Shown: positions 1 through 5,424 of the stretch, piece by piece
How positions within the stretch are numbered: position 1 is the first letter of the stretch
How the letters are laid out: the number at the start of each line of letters is the position of its first letter
NCBI GenBank assembly: GCA_003646505.1
Contig: QMKT01000105.1
Coordinates: 1 to 6,657 of the forward strand
Source of the DNA: Campylobacterota bacterium
GTDB lineage: Bacteria; Campylobacterota; Campylobacteria; Campylobacterales; Sulfurovaceae
DNA: 6,657 bases
Direction: 5' to 3'
Notes under the pieces: generated by a model
Seen by the model: only the letters and a program-made list of their open reading frames with translations
The model's database searches: none
Told to the model about the DNA's origin: nothing
Translations under genes and position numbers: made by a program

Positions 1-1
1 A

Positions 2-136
2 GATGTATTCGTACATTTCCGTCAAGTAAACAACGACAGTGGTGGACGTGTAACACTCGCTGAAGGTCAAGCAGTGACATTTGAAGTTGGTGAAGGTCAA
101 AAAGGCCCACAAGCTGAAAACGTAACACCACTTTAG
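2..136 (+). CDS. Cold-shock domain protein, 3' end (partial)
   Basis: The window opens inside a gene; frame 2 gives 44 residues and a TAG stop at 134-136. The peptide carries the RNP2-type motif VFVHF (fragment residues 2-6), then [10 protein letters not shown] and a C-terminal [15 protein letters not shown] segment. This is the classic second half of a CspA-family OB-fold (beta strands 3-5) of about 65-70 residues. Members bind single-stranded RNA and DNA in the cytoplasm and act as RNA chaperones or antiterminators. The start, RNP1 motif and promoter lie outside the window, so cold induction cannot be judged. The gene ends into hairpins at 127-168 and converges with the DUF4139 gene. The family is near certain; which Csp paralogue it is cannot be told. 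Confidence 0.93.
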   Translation, partial: DVFVHFRQVNNDSGGRVTLAEGQAVTFEVGEGQKGPQAENVTPL

Positions 137-170
137 TAGTGGTTTTGCAGGCTTTATGCCTGCAAATTAT
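127..170 (+). terminator. Tandem-hairpin terminator after the cold-shock gene, probably bidirectional
   Basis: Two hairpins sit back to back. ACCACT (127-132) pairs with AGTGGT (138-143) across the stop codon. TTTGCAGGC (144-152) pairs perfectly with GCCTGCAAA (158-166) around a 5-nt TTTAT loop, followed by TTATTT. The second is a typical intrinsic terminator for the plus-strand gene. It also lies just past the stop of the convergent minus-strand gene at 193, but on that strand only a short run of four T follows, so termination there is less certain. Confidence 0.75.
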
Positions 171-192
171 TTCCTCCGTATTTCCCCTCTTT

Positions 193-1632
193 TTAATAAC
201 TCACTTTTAAATCTTTATCATACGATATCTCAAACAATACCTCTATCTTTTTCGTTTCATTTCCAGCCAAAGTAAGTTTCATTTCTATTTTCCCGTCTTT
301 TAGTATTTTATAGTTTACTTTTTTAGCAGACTTTATCTCTAAAAGTTTTACTTTTATCTCTTCTGTTGTAGAAGTAGGTATACGCTCTATGACGGTCAGT
401 GTTTTATCTTTATCAGATTTATTGGTGAGTGTCAGTGTAAATCCATCTTTTTTACGTGCTATTCCACCAAATATACCTGTTTCTCTCTCTTTTTGTACAA
501 TAGGTTTGCGTAGCACCTTGATCTCTTCTTCTATTTTGGTATAAATATGATATTTCTCATCTCTATACTCACCAGATGCATTTTCATTGATCACTTTTGA
601 AGATGACTTTACTTTCCATTCATTACTATCTATCTGATATTTTGGTTTAAATGAGCATACATGAAATGCCTCTCGTTTCTCGTATGGATAGACACGTACA
701 TCACAAGAGAGTACTGTATTCCATGTCAGGACCGGAAGATCTAAATGTACGCCTGTAGAAGGTAAAGTGAGATTCTTTATCTTATATTCTCTGGCATCTT
801 CATAGGTTGCCACAGGTGCAGACAAACGTCTGGAAGACATTTCTTTTTGTGAAGACACCATAGCCATATCCATTTGTATCTCTTCTGATCTAAACTTTTT
901 TGATTTTGCAACTCTTTTTACTCTTGGTCGTGGAATATACTTACTCACTATCCAAGGTCTAAAATGTGTAGGATAGACATGTTGATTGGCAGAACGATAA
1001 TAGAACATTGCAGTGTCTGCTTCGATATCTATACCTGAACGATTTATAATAGACAGATATTGCGTCACTGAAATCTCATCTTTATCTTTCAACTCTGCTT
1101 CATATCTTGTAGAAAAAGAAACATATCCGTAAGGGATGGTCAGTTCCATCTCATCTTTACACAATGTGATACTTTCCTTTGCCTGTTGTGTCGGTGCCTG
1201 CTTACGGAAGCGTTGTTGTTGAATATTCACTTCCTGGCTCAACATCTTTTTTCGGGTTAAAAGTCTAGACTGTTCTTCACCTATCAGTTTGGCTGATTCT
1301 ATGGAAGAAGCTGCATCAAAGGTAGTGGGTTGAGGGAGAGAAATGAGTTTTTCAAGCACGTTGGTATTGGCGACAACATTTTGAACTTTTTGCTCTGCAG
1401 TTCTTAGATCTGTCAAAATCTGACATAGTCTATCATCTTCAGGACAGATCGACATACCCGTAAGTGCTACAGATGAACCTTCACAGGTAGCCAAGATACC
1501 TTGCCCAAAACCAATAAAATTATTGTTTGGAATATAATGATAAAATGTTTGATCCTGGTATACATCCAGTGAAGAGGCATGACCAATATTAACACTTACT
1601 AGGAGTGTGATAAGAGAGTGGGAAAGTTTCAT
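193..1632 (-). CDS. Exported DUF4139 domain protein (MuiA-like)
   Basis: 479 residues. A signal peptide (about 1-19, hydrophobic core SLITLLVSV, likely cut after GHA) predicts a periplasmic or surface location. Residues about 65-155 are polar and helix-prone, consistent with a coiled coil. Residues about 160-479 resemble DUF4139: a beta-rich body with YGYVSFSTRYEAEL, an Arg/Met-rich low-complexity insert (about 235-270) and the hallmark VIERIPTSTTEEIKVKL near residues 415-432. The N-terminal DUF4140 half is poorly conserved. Six cysteines (50, 63, 70, 158, 310, 326) all lie in the exported part, so disulfides are possible. Related proteins are called mucoidy inhibitor MuiA, but the biochemical role is unknown. 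An AAGAAGG ribosome site precedes the ATG and an in-frame TAA lies 6 nt upstream, fixing the start. It lies 35 nt downstream of the cytochrome gene on the same strand. Confidence 0.8.
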   Translation of the reverse strand: MKLSHSLITLLVSVNIGHASSLDVYQDQTFYHYIPNNNFIGFGQGILATCEGSSVALTGMSICPEDDRLCQILTDLRTAEQKVQNVVANTNVLEKLISLPQPTTFDAASSIESAKLIGEEQSRLLTRKKMLSQEVNIQQQRFRKQAPTQQAKESITLCKDEMELTIPYGYVSFSTRYEAELKDKDEISVTQYLSIINRSGIDIEADTAMFYYRSANQHVYPTHFRPWIVSKYIPRPRVKRVAKSKKFRSEEIQMDMAMVSSQKEMSSRRLSAPVATYEDAREYKIKNLTLPSTGVHLDLPVLTWNTVLSCDVRVYPYEKREAFHVCSFKPKYQIDSNEWKVKSSSKVINENASGEYRDEKYHIYTKIEEEIKVLRKPIVQKERETGIFGGIARKKDGFTLTLTNKSDKDKTLTVIERIPTSTTEEIKVKLLEIKSAKKVNYKILKDGKIEMKLTLAGNETKKIEVLFEISYDKDLKVSY

Positions 1633-1660
1633 TGTTTATCCTTCTTAAATATTAAGGATA

Positions 1661-1666
1661 ATTATA
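1661..1666 (-). promoter_or_regulatory. Candidate -10 box (TATAAT) for the DUF4139 gene
   Basis: On the minus strand a perfect TATAAT lies directly after the cytochrome stop codon, in an A/T-rich stretch and about 28 nt before the DUF4139 ATG. It would give a leader of roughly 20 nt including the AAGAAGG site. No -35 is visible, as is usual in Campylobacterota. Read-through from the cytochrome promoter is equally possible. Confidence 0.4.
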
Positions 1667-1667
1667 G

Positions 1668-2027
1668 CTAATTATTTTTTTCTTCCGACTTCAAGAGATA
1701 AGTTTGATTTTTTATTTTCAGATAATCATAAATTGCCTTGATCTCTTCATCGGTCAGATAATAACGAGGCATGATCTTATGATAACTATTGACTGCTTTA
1801 ATCATGGTAGAAAGACTGTCCTTACGTATATCTGAGCCTTTTAAAAGCTGTTTCCCATTCTCATCTTTATACGCAACAATGGTTTTTCCTTCACCGATTT
1901 TCCCATGACATTGTGAGCAGCTCACTCCTCTTGGGTTTGCATAAAGCATTTCACCATATTCGTAGTCTGAGATAAAATCTTCTCCACCCCATAACAATAA
2001 AGGTAAAAACACCCATAGTAGTCTCAT
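1668..2027 (-). CDS. Exported monohaem cytochrome c
   Basis: 119 residues. The N-terminus MRLLWVFLPLLLWGG is a short signal peptide, leaving a mature protein of about 100 residues. A single haem-attachment motif CSQCH (residues 37-41) gives covalent c-type haem with His41 as proximal ligand. Met86 in HKIMPRYYLTDEEI is the probable axial ligand, followed by the usual C-terminal helix (IKAIYDYLK). This is a small class I-like cytochrome c acting as a periplasmic electron carrier or as a small subunit of an oxidoreductase; the partner cannot be named. An AAAAGG site lies 11 nt before the ATG, and an in-frame TAA lies upstream, so the start is secure. It is divergent from folD, with the MITE-like element between them, and may be cotranscribed with the DUF4139 gene downstream. 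Confidence 0.88.
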   Translation of the reverse strand: MRLLWVFLPLLLWGGEDFISDYEYGEMLYANPRGVSCSQCHGKIGEGKTIVAYKDENGKQLLKGSDIRKDSLSTMIKAVNSYHKIMPRYYLTDEEIKAIYDYLKIKNQTYLLKSEEKNN

Positions 2028-2052
2028 GCCAGTATCAACCTTTTAAATCTTA

Positions 2053-2058
2053 ATTATG
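2053..2058 (-). promoter_or_regulatory. Weak candidate -10 box for the cytochrome c gene
   Basis: On the minus strand CATAAT (5 of 6 matches to TATAAT) lies about 26 nt before the cytochrome ATG, between the mobile element and the gene. No -35 is evident. It is the best candidate in the 51 nt available, but it is weak. Confidence 0.3.
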
Positions 2059-2074
2059 CAACATCCCTGATGCC

Positions 2075-2078
2075 TAAA
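2075..2078. repeat. Left TAAA, putative target-site duplication
   Basis: TAAA directly abuts the left terminal repeat. The same four bases follow the right terminal repeat at 2344-2347. In an AT-rich genome four matching bases could occur by chance, so this supports insertion only together with the terminal repeats. Confidence 0.55.
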
Positions 2079-2109
2079 GGGCACCTCTAATAATAGGTAA
2101 TACCCACAA
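2079..2109 (+). repeat. Left terminal inverted repeat (31 bp)
   Basis: It begins GGGCACCTCTAA and ends TACCCACAA. It matches the reverse complement of 2313-2343 at 28 of 31 positions, differing at repeat positions 7, 13 and 26. One of the differences is a C/T transition. Confidence 0.85.
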
Positions 2110-2208
2110 TGGGCTTTACAAATGTAAGGTTGTGCAAGAGATTTTCAAGTCCTAGCCATAGCTAAGACGAAGTAAATATCTTGTGCAAGATTGCGTTTGC
2201 AAAGCCCA
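2110..2208. repeat. Left hairpin arm of the MITE-like element
   Basis: The outer stem TGGGCTTTACAAA (2110-2122) pairs with TTTGCAAAGCCCA (2196-2208) at 12 of 13 positions. Pairing continues imperfectly inward, for example AAGAGATTT (2136-2144) with AAATATCTT (2174-2182). The apex is TAGC (2153-2156), loop CATA, GCTA (2161-2164). The arm also holds a perfect direct repeat TTGTGCAAGA at 2130-2139 and 2181-2190, each copy near-palindromic, which helps the stem. Confidence 0.8.
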
Positions 2209-2217
2209 CCCTTCGGG

Positions 2218-2312
2218 CATTACTAGCTTCTGCCTATGCGTTGTTACTCTTTTTCGACTTAGCTACGGCTAGGTCTGTAAAGAGTGCCTAGCCTAGACAG
2301 AAGCTAGTAATG
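2218..2312. repeat. Right hairpin arm of the MITE-like element
   Basis: CATTACTAGCTTCTG (2218-2232) pairs perfectly with CAGAAGCTAGTAATG (2298-2312). Further in, ACTCTTT (2246-2252) pairs with AAAGAGT (2279-2285) and GAC (2256-2258 region) with GTC, up to an apex of TAGC (2260-2263), loop TACG, GCTA (2268-2271). The intervening bases are partly mismatched. Confidence 0.82.
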
Positions 2313-2343
2313 TTGTGAGTATTACCTATTTTTAGATGTGCCC
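2313..2343 (-). repeat. Right terminal inverted repeat (31 bp)
   Basis: This is the partner of 2079-2109. Its inner end starts TTGTGAGTATTACC and its outer end is ATGTGCCC. The outer end lies 14 bp upstream of the folD TATAAT. Confidence 0.85.
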
Positions 2344-2347
2344 TAAA
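2344..2347. repeat. Right TAAA, putative target-site duplication
   Basis: TAAA follows the right terminal repeat immediately and matches 2075-2078. See the left copy for the chance-match caveat. Confidence 0.55.
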
Positions 2348-2354
2348 CTATTTT

Positions 2355-2363
2355 TGATATAAT
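2355..2363 (+). promoter_or_regulatory. Extended -10 promoter of folD
   Basis: TGATATAAT matches the extended -10 consensus TGnTATAAT exactly, behind a run of five T. It would start transcription near 2370, leaving a leader of about 19 nt. AAGGG at 2378-2382 serves as ribosome site, 6 nt before the folD ATG. No -35 hexamer is recognisable; the region where one would lie is the right terminal repeat of the inserted element. Confidence 0.75.
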
Positions 2364-2388
2364 ACCTTAAAAAATATAAGGGCATTCT

Positions 2389-3234
2389 ATGCAACTCATC
2401 GATGGTAAATCCCTAGCCAATAAAGTTCAAACTTCTGTAGCATCCCAGGTTGAACAACTTAAACAAGAAAAAAACATTGTTCCTGGACTCGCTGTCATAC
2501 TCATAGGGGATGATCCTGCCAGTCATGCTTATGTTAAAATGAAAGCAAAAGCCTGTGAAAAAGTAGGTTTTTACTCCATTACACATAACATGCCTGACAC
2601 CATTTCACAAGATGAGATCATCGCAACCATTGAAATGATGAATATTAATCCACGCATAGATGGGATCTTGGTGCAACTTCCTCTTCCTAAACATGTAGAT
2701 ACAGATAAGATACTTGAAGTCATAGACCCTAAAAAAGATGTGGATGGTTTTCATGCCTACAATGTAGGAAGACTCGTAACCAATTTAGACAGCTTTGTCG
2801 CCTGTACACCTCTTGGTGTTATGAAAATGTTTGAAGAGTACAACATAGATCTAGAAGGTAAAGATGTTTGTGTTGTAGGCGCCTCTAATATTGTTGGTAA
2901 ACCTATGACATCCCTGCTTCTTAATGCCAATGCTACAGTGACTGTCACGCACATCTTCACAAAAGACCTTAAAGCACATACATCTCAAGCAGATATTATC
3001 GTTGTAGGTGTTGGTGTACCGGGTCTTATCAAAGAAGATATGGTTAAAGAAGGTGCCGTTGTCATAGACATTGGTATCAACCGAATGGAAAATGGCTCAC
3101 TTGTGGGTGATGTGGACTTTAAAAATGTAAGTCCAAAGTGTTCTTACATTACACCTGTACCAGGCGGTGTGGGCCCAATGACCATTGCAATGCTCTTAAG
3201 TAATACAGTTAAAGCTGCCAAAGGAAGAATATAG
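2389..3234 (+). CDS. folD: Bifunctional methylenetetrahydrofolate dehydrogenase / methenyltetrahydrofolate cyclohydrolase
   Basis: 281 residues, full length for FolD (about 280-290). This cytoplasmic enzyme interconverts 5,10-methylene-, 5,10-methenyl- and 10-formyl-tetrahydrofolate with NADP(H), supplying carbon for purines, thymidylate and formyl-Met-tRNA. Visible signatures are the catalytic YVKMK (Tyr48, Lys52), VQLPLP (Gln96), DVDGFH (Asp119), the nucleotide loop GASNIVGKP (164-172) and the C-terminal PGGVGPMT (258-265). The loop has Ala where many bacteria have Arg (GRSNIVG); I know this form from Campylobacterota, so I do not treat it as a defect. The ATG follows AAGGG at 6 nt, and an in-frame TAA lies 9-12 nt upstream. 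It is first in the plus-strand cluster and overlaps lepB by one base, implying cotranscription and translational coupling. Confidence 0.97.
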   Translation: MQLIDGKSLANKVQTSVASQVEQLKQEKNIVPGLAVILIGDDPASHAYVKMKAKACEKVGFYSITHNMPDTISQDEIIATIEMMNINPRIDGILVQLPLPKHVDTDKILEVIDPKKDVDGFHAYNVGRLVTNLDSFVACTPLGVMKMFEEYNIDLEGKDVCVVGASNIVGKPMTSLLLNANATVTVTHIFTKDLKAHTSQADIIVVGVGVPGLIKEDMVKEGAVVIDIGINRMENGSLVGDVDFKNVSPKCSYITPVPGGVGPMTIAMLLSNTVKAAKGRI

Positions 3235-4205
3235 TGAAGAAATTTTTACAGGCATTCAGCCATTTTGCGAGTTCATGGACAGGAACGATCATCATTGTTC
3301 TTTTTCTGATCTTTTTTGTTGCACAGTCTTTTGTTATCCCAAGCGGATCTATGAAAAGAACACAGCTTATAGGTGATTTTCTTTTTGCTAAAAAGTTCTC
3401 ATACGGTATACCTACGCCTCATTTACCATGGTTAGAGACTCCTATACTGCCAGATTTCAATAACAATGGTCACCTCATAGAAGGTCCTAGACCTCAGAGG
3501 GAAGACATTGTTATCTTCCGTTATCCTAAAAATAACAAAATTCATTATGTTAAACGTTGTGTTGCAGTAGGAGGAGATGAACTTCTCTATGCCAATGAGA
3601 AACTCCTCATACACTTTCACGAAGGTGCAGAGTATATGAAGGCAAACTACCCCGCAGAGAAGATAAAATCCCTAAGAGGTAAACTCTGGGTAGAAAACCC
3701 TTTTATGGATAAATATCCGGGTATAGAGTATGCTCCTGAAGGTGTAGATATCTTTCAGTCACTCCTACGTTATTACACCTATAACAAAGAGATAGATATG
3801 CTGCCTGTCTATGTGAATGGTCTTGATGCACCAACACACAGTATAGAAGGAAAAGGTATCAATGCACTCTACTCCAAAGTAGAAGAAGATCATTTCTATA
3901 TGGTAGGTGATAACCGTGACAACTCTAACGATAGCCGTTTTTGGGGTTCAGTATCCTACAGTCTTATTGTAGGGAAACCATGGTTGATCTATATGAGTTT
4001 TGAACACCGTTCTTATGAGAGTGTACTTCATGGAGATAAGTATGAAAGTGGAAAAGACAATGCAGGATTACAACGTGTATGTGGAGAATTAGAACTCGAC
4101 AGTGATGCATGTGAAACACTCTGGAATAATCAACGTTATACAGTTCGCTGGGGACGCGTAGGAAGACGTATAGAGTCTATCCAAAATGAACAACCGATAG
4201 AATAA
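3234..4205 (+). CDS. lepB: Signal peptidase I
   Basis: 323 residues, close to the Escherichia coli enzyme (324). It cleaves signal peptides from exported pre-proteins on the outer face of the inner membrane by a Ser-Lys dyad. Ser39 lies in PSGSM just after one membrane segment (about 17-35), Lys107 in YVKRCVAVGGD, and the conserved GDNRDNSNDSR at 225-235. With a single N-terminal anchor it differs from the two-anchor E. coli form. A long insert (about 120-215) and a C-terminal tail after PWLIYMSF (about 260-323) enlarge the periplasmic domain. The start is GTG, its G being the last base of the folD stop (TAGTG), with AAGGAAG at 3221-3227 as ribosome site. Two cysteines in the tail (CGELELDSDAC) could form a disulfide. 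The cytochrome c and DUF4139 protein in this window are plausible substrates. Confidence 0.96.
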   Translation: MKKFLQAFSHFASSWTGTIIIVLFLIFFVAQSFVIPSGSMKRTQLIGDFLFAKKFSYGIPTPHLPWLETPILPDFNNNGHLIEGPRPQREDIVIFRYPKNNKIHYVKRCVAVGGDELLYANEKLLIHFHEGAEYMKANYPAEKIKSLRGKLWVENPFMDKYPGIEYAPEGVDIFQSLLRYYTYNKEIDMLPVYVNGLDAPTHSIEGKGINALYSKVEEDHFYMVGDNRDNSNDSRFWGSVSYSLIVGKPWLIYMSFEHRSYESVLHGDKYESGKDNAGLQRVCGELELDSDACETLWNNQRYTVRWGRVGRRIESIQNEQPIE

Positions 4206-4213
4206 GGAATACA

Positions 4214-4672
4214 ATGTCAAAGAAATTTTATATCGCAACAGACCACGCAGGATATGCTCTTAAAGCATATGTAAAAGACTTTGTTACAGAGTTGGGACAT
4301 AAGATAGTTGATCTTGGACCTGACTCTGCAGACAGAGTTGATTACCCGGATTTTGCTAAAAAATGTGCAGACGCAGTACTTGCCGATGAAGGTAGCTTTG
4401 GCATACTCATCTGTGGAACTGGTATCGGTATAAGTATGGCTGCCAATAAAGTACCCGGCATCCGTGCAGCACTATGCCACGACCACTACACAGCAAAAGT
4501 AACCAGACAACACAACGATGCCAACATTCTCTGTTTTGGTGAACGTGTCGTAGGTAAAGGTGTCATAGAAGATATGATAGAAGCCTTCGCCACAACAGAA
4601 TTTGAAGGCGGAAGACACGCAGAACGTGTATCTAAAATAGAAGACTGCATAGTTGGAGCAGACCTAAAATAA
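4214..4672 (+). CDS. rpiB: Ribose-5-phosphate isomerase B
   Basis: 152 residues, the usual RpiB length (about 145-155). It interconverts ribulose 5-phosphate and ribose 5-phosphate in the cytoplasm, feeding PRPP and nucleotide synthesis. Signatures are ATDHAG (8-13), the active-site loop CGTGIGISMAANK with Cys67 as the likely enediol base and Thr69, His100 in RQHNDANIL, and GGRHAERV near the C-terminus. A LacAB or generic sugar-phosphate isomerase of the same fold is less likely, because Cys67, Thr69 and His100 fit RpiB. The ribosome site TAAGGA overlaps the lepB stop codon and the gap is only 8 nt, so it is almost certainly in the folD-lepB transcript. Apt, downstream, uses PRPP made from this product. 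Confidence 0.94.
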   Translation: MSKKFYIATDHAGYALKAYVKDFVTELGHKIVDLGPDSADRVDYPDFAKKCADAVLADEGSFGILICGTGIGISMAANKVPGIRAALCHDHYTAKVTRQHNDANILCFGERVVGKGVIEDMIEAFATTEFEGGRHAERVSKIEDCIVGADLK

Positions 4673-4697
4673 CCCGCGTAAGCAATTAGTAAATTAT

Positions 4698-4766
4698 CAG
4701 ACGAAGTCTGCCTTGTCATGGCGAACGCCCTTGAAAGCAAAGCGATTCGAGAGCCATGACGATTTT
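4698..4766 (+). terminator. Hairpins followed by T6 after rpiB: likely terminator or REP-like palindrome
   Basis: A small hairpin CAGAC-GAA-GTCTG (4698-4710) is followed by a longer inverted repeat, GTCATGGC (4715-4722) with GCCATGAC (4753-4760), perfect over 8 bp, then GATTTTTT. The 46-nt core is 25 of 46 G+C, richer than its AT-rich flanks. Stem plus T6 fits an intrinsic terminator for the folD-lepB-rpiB unit. The 30-nt interior with only weak inner pairing is long for one, so a dispersed palindromic repeat is the alternative. Confidence 0.55.
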
Positions 4767-4769
4767 TTG

Positions 4770-4794
4770 CTTCGTTTTTTCTAAAAAAATGAAG
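4770..4794 (+). terminator. A/T-rich hairpin upstream of apt
   Basis: CTTCGTTTTTT (4770-4780) pairs with AAAAAATGAAG (4784-4794) at 10 of 11 positions plus one G-T wobble, with a 3-nt loop. It may assist termination or lie in the apt leader. No convincing -10 box for apt is seen in the rest of the 165-nt gap; the apt ribosome site is AAGGAAG at 4822-4828. Confidence 0.35.
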
Positions 4795-4837
4795 AGAGAA
4801 ACAACGCCACAATAAAAATAAAAGGAAGTCAAAGAAA

Positions 4838-5395
4838 ATGAGCACACTCACAAATGAAGAAAAAGAAATCATCTTATCAAGTATAAGAGACATCCCAGAC
4901 TTCCCAAAACCCGGCATCATCTTCAAGGACATCACAACCCTGCTTTCCAATCCAAAAGCATTAAACACACTGATGACACATCTTGAAGAACGCTATAAAG
5001 AGTATGACTTAGACTACATAGCCGGTATAGATGCCAGAGGCTTCATATTTGGGTCTATCCTTGCAGACAGACTTGGTCTTGGATTTGTAACCATCCGTAA
5101 AAAAGGGAAACTCCCCTATACCACTGTTGCAGAAAAGTACTCTCTAGAATATGGTTTCGATGAAGTAGAAGTGCATATAGATGCTTTTGCAAATGAAAAT
5201 AATAATGGAGAAGATGCACGTGTACTTCTCATAGATGACCTTATAGCCACGGGTGGTACAGCAACGGCTGCAGCAAGCCTCATAAACAAAGTTGGTGCTG
5301 TTTGTGTAGAAGCGTGTTTTGTAATGGAATTAGACTTTTTAAATGGAAAAGAAAACATAGATGCTCCTGTCTATTCAGTACTTCATATAGACTAA
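4838..5395 (+). CDS. apt: Adenine phosphoribosyltransferase
   Basis: 185 residues, normal for Apt (about 170-185). It makes AMP from adenine and PRPP in the cytoplasm, recycling adenine. Type I phosphoribosyltransferase features are [15 protein letters not shown] (22-36), the dipeptide region [10 protein letters not shown] (about 63-72), the hood/flexible loop [20 protein letters not shown], and the PRPP-binding motif [14 protein letters not shown] (129-142) with its acidic pair Asp133-Asp134. A slightly enlarged polar loop ([10 protein letters not shown], just before the PRPP motif) replaces the shorter turn in many homologues. AAGGAAG lies 9 nt before the ATG. The hairpins upstream may separate it from rpiB, in which case it has its own promoter, or may only lower read-through. 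The metallophosphoesterase gene follows after 29 nt. Confidence 0.95.
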   Translation: MSTLTNEEKEIILSSIRDIPDFPKPGIIFKDITTLLSNPKALNTLMTHLEERYKEYDLDYIAGIDARGFIFGSILADRLGLGFVTIRKKGKLPYTTVAEKYSLEYGFDEVEVHIDAFANENNNGEDARVLLIDDLIATGGTATAAASLINKVGAVCVEACFVMELDFLNGKENIDAPVYSVLHID

Positions 5396-5424
5396 TACAC
5401 TCCCACTTTATTTAAAGGCAAACT

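Larger units (their letters stand above)
2079..2343. mobile_element. MITE-like non-coding element with cloverleaf inverted-repeat architecture
   Basis: A 265-bp block with no credible ORF fills most of the cytochrome/folD gap. Its ends, 2079-2109 and 2313-2343, are inverted repeats with 28 of 31 matches, starting GGGCAC. Inside are two long imperfect hairpins, 2110-2208 and 2218-2312, separated by CCCTTCGGG, which can itself form a tiny TTCG-loop hairpin. Almost every base is therefore in a stem: terminal stem plus two arms. TAAA flanks both ends. This is the form of a miniature inverted-repeat transposable element moved by a transposase encoded elsewhere; none is present here and I cannot name the family. 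It could also be a REP-like or structured-RNA repeat. The inverted repeats are read directly; mobility is inferred. Confidence 0.75.

Noticed and set aside
2130..2190. CRISPR-like repeat pair TTGTGCAAGA
   Set aside because: There are only two 10-bp copies, and both are explained by the near-palindromic stem of the left hairpin arm. No array, leader or cas gene is present.
2079..2343. tRNA or other standard cloverleaf RNA
   Set aside because: The fold is cloverleaf-like, but at 265 nt it is far too long, with no T-arm, anticodon arm or CCA-type end.
2028..2388. Riboswitch (for example a folate-sensing one) ahead of folD
   Set aside because: The extended -10 at 2355-2363 leaves a leader of only about 19 nt, so the structured DNA lies upstream of the predicted transcript.
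2878..2904. Loss of a conserved Arg in the FolD nucleotide loop (GASNIVG in place of GRSNIVG)
   Set aside because: The Ala form is one I associate with Campylobacterota FolD, so it looks lineage-typical and not like damage or altered function.
2757..2960. Minus-strand open frame within folD
   Set aside because: It lies fully antisense to conserved FolD coding sequence and has no recognisable domain. The same applies to the antisense frames in lepB (3432-3620) and apt (5116-5358).
4486..4968. Minus-strand 160-codon open frame across the rpiB-apt gap
   Set aside because: It runs antisense through the 3' part of rpiB, the hairpin-rich gap and the start of apt, matches no family I know, and has no good ribosome site. 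It is a shadow of two strongly recognised genes.
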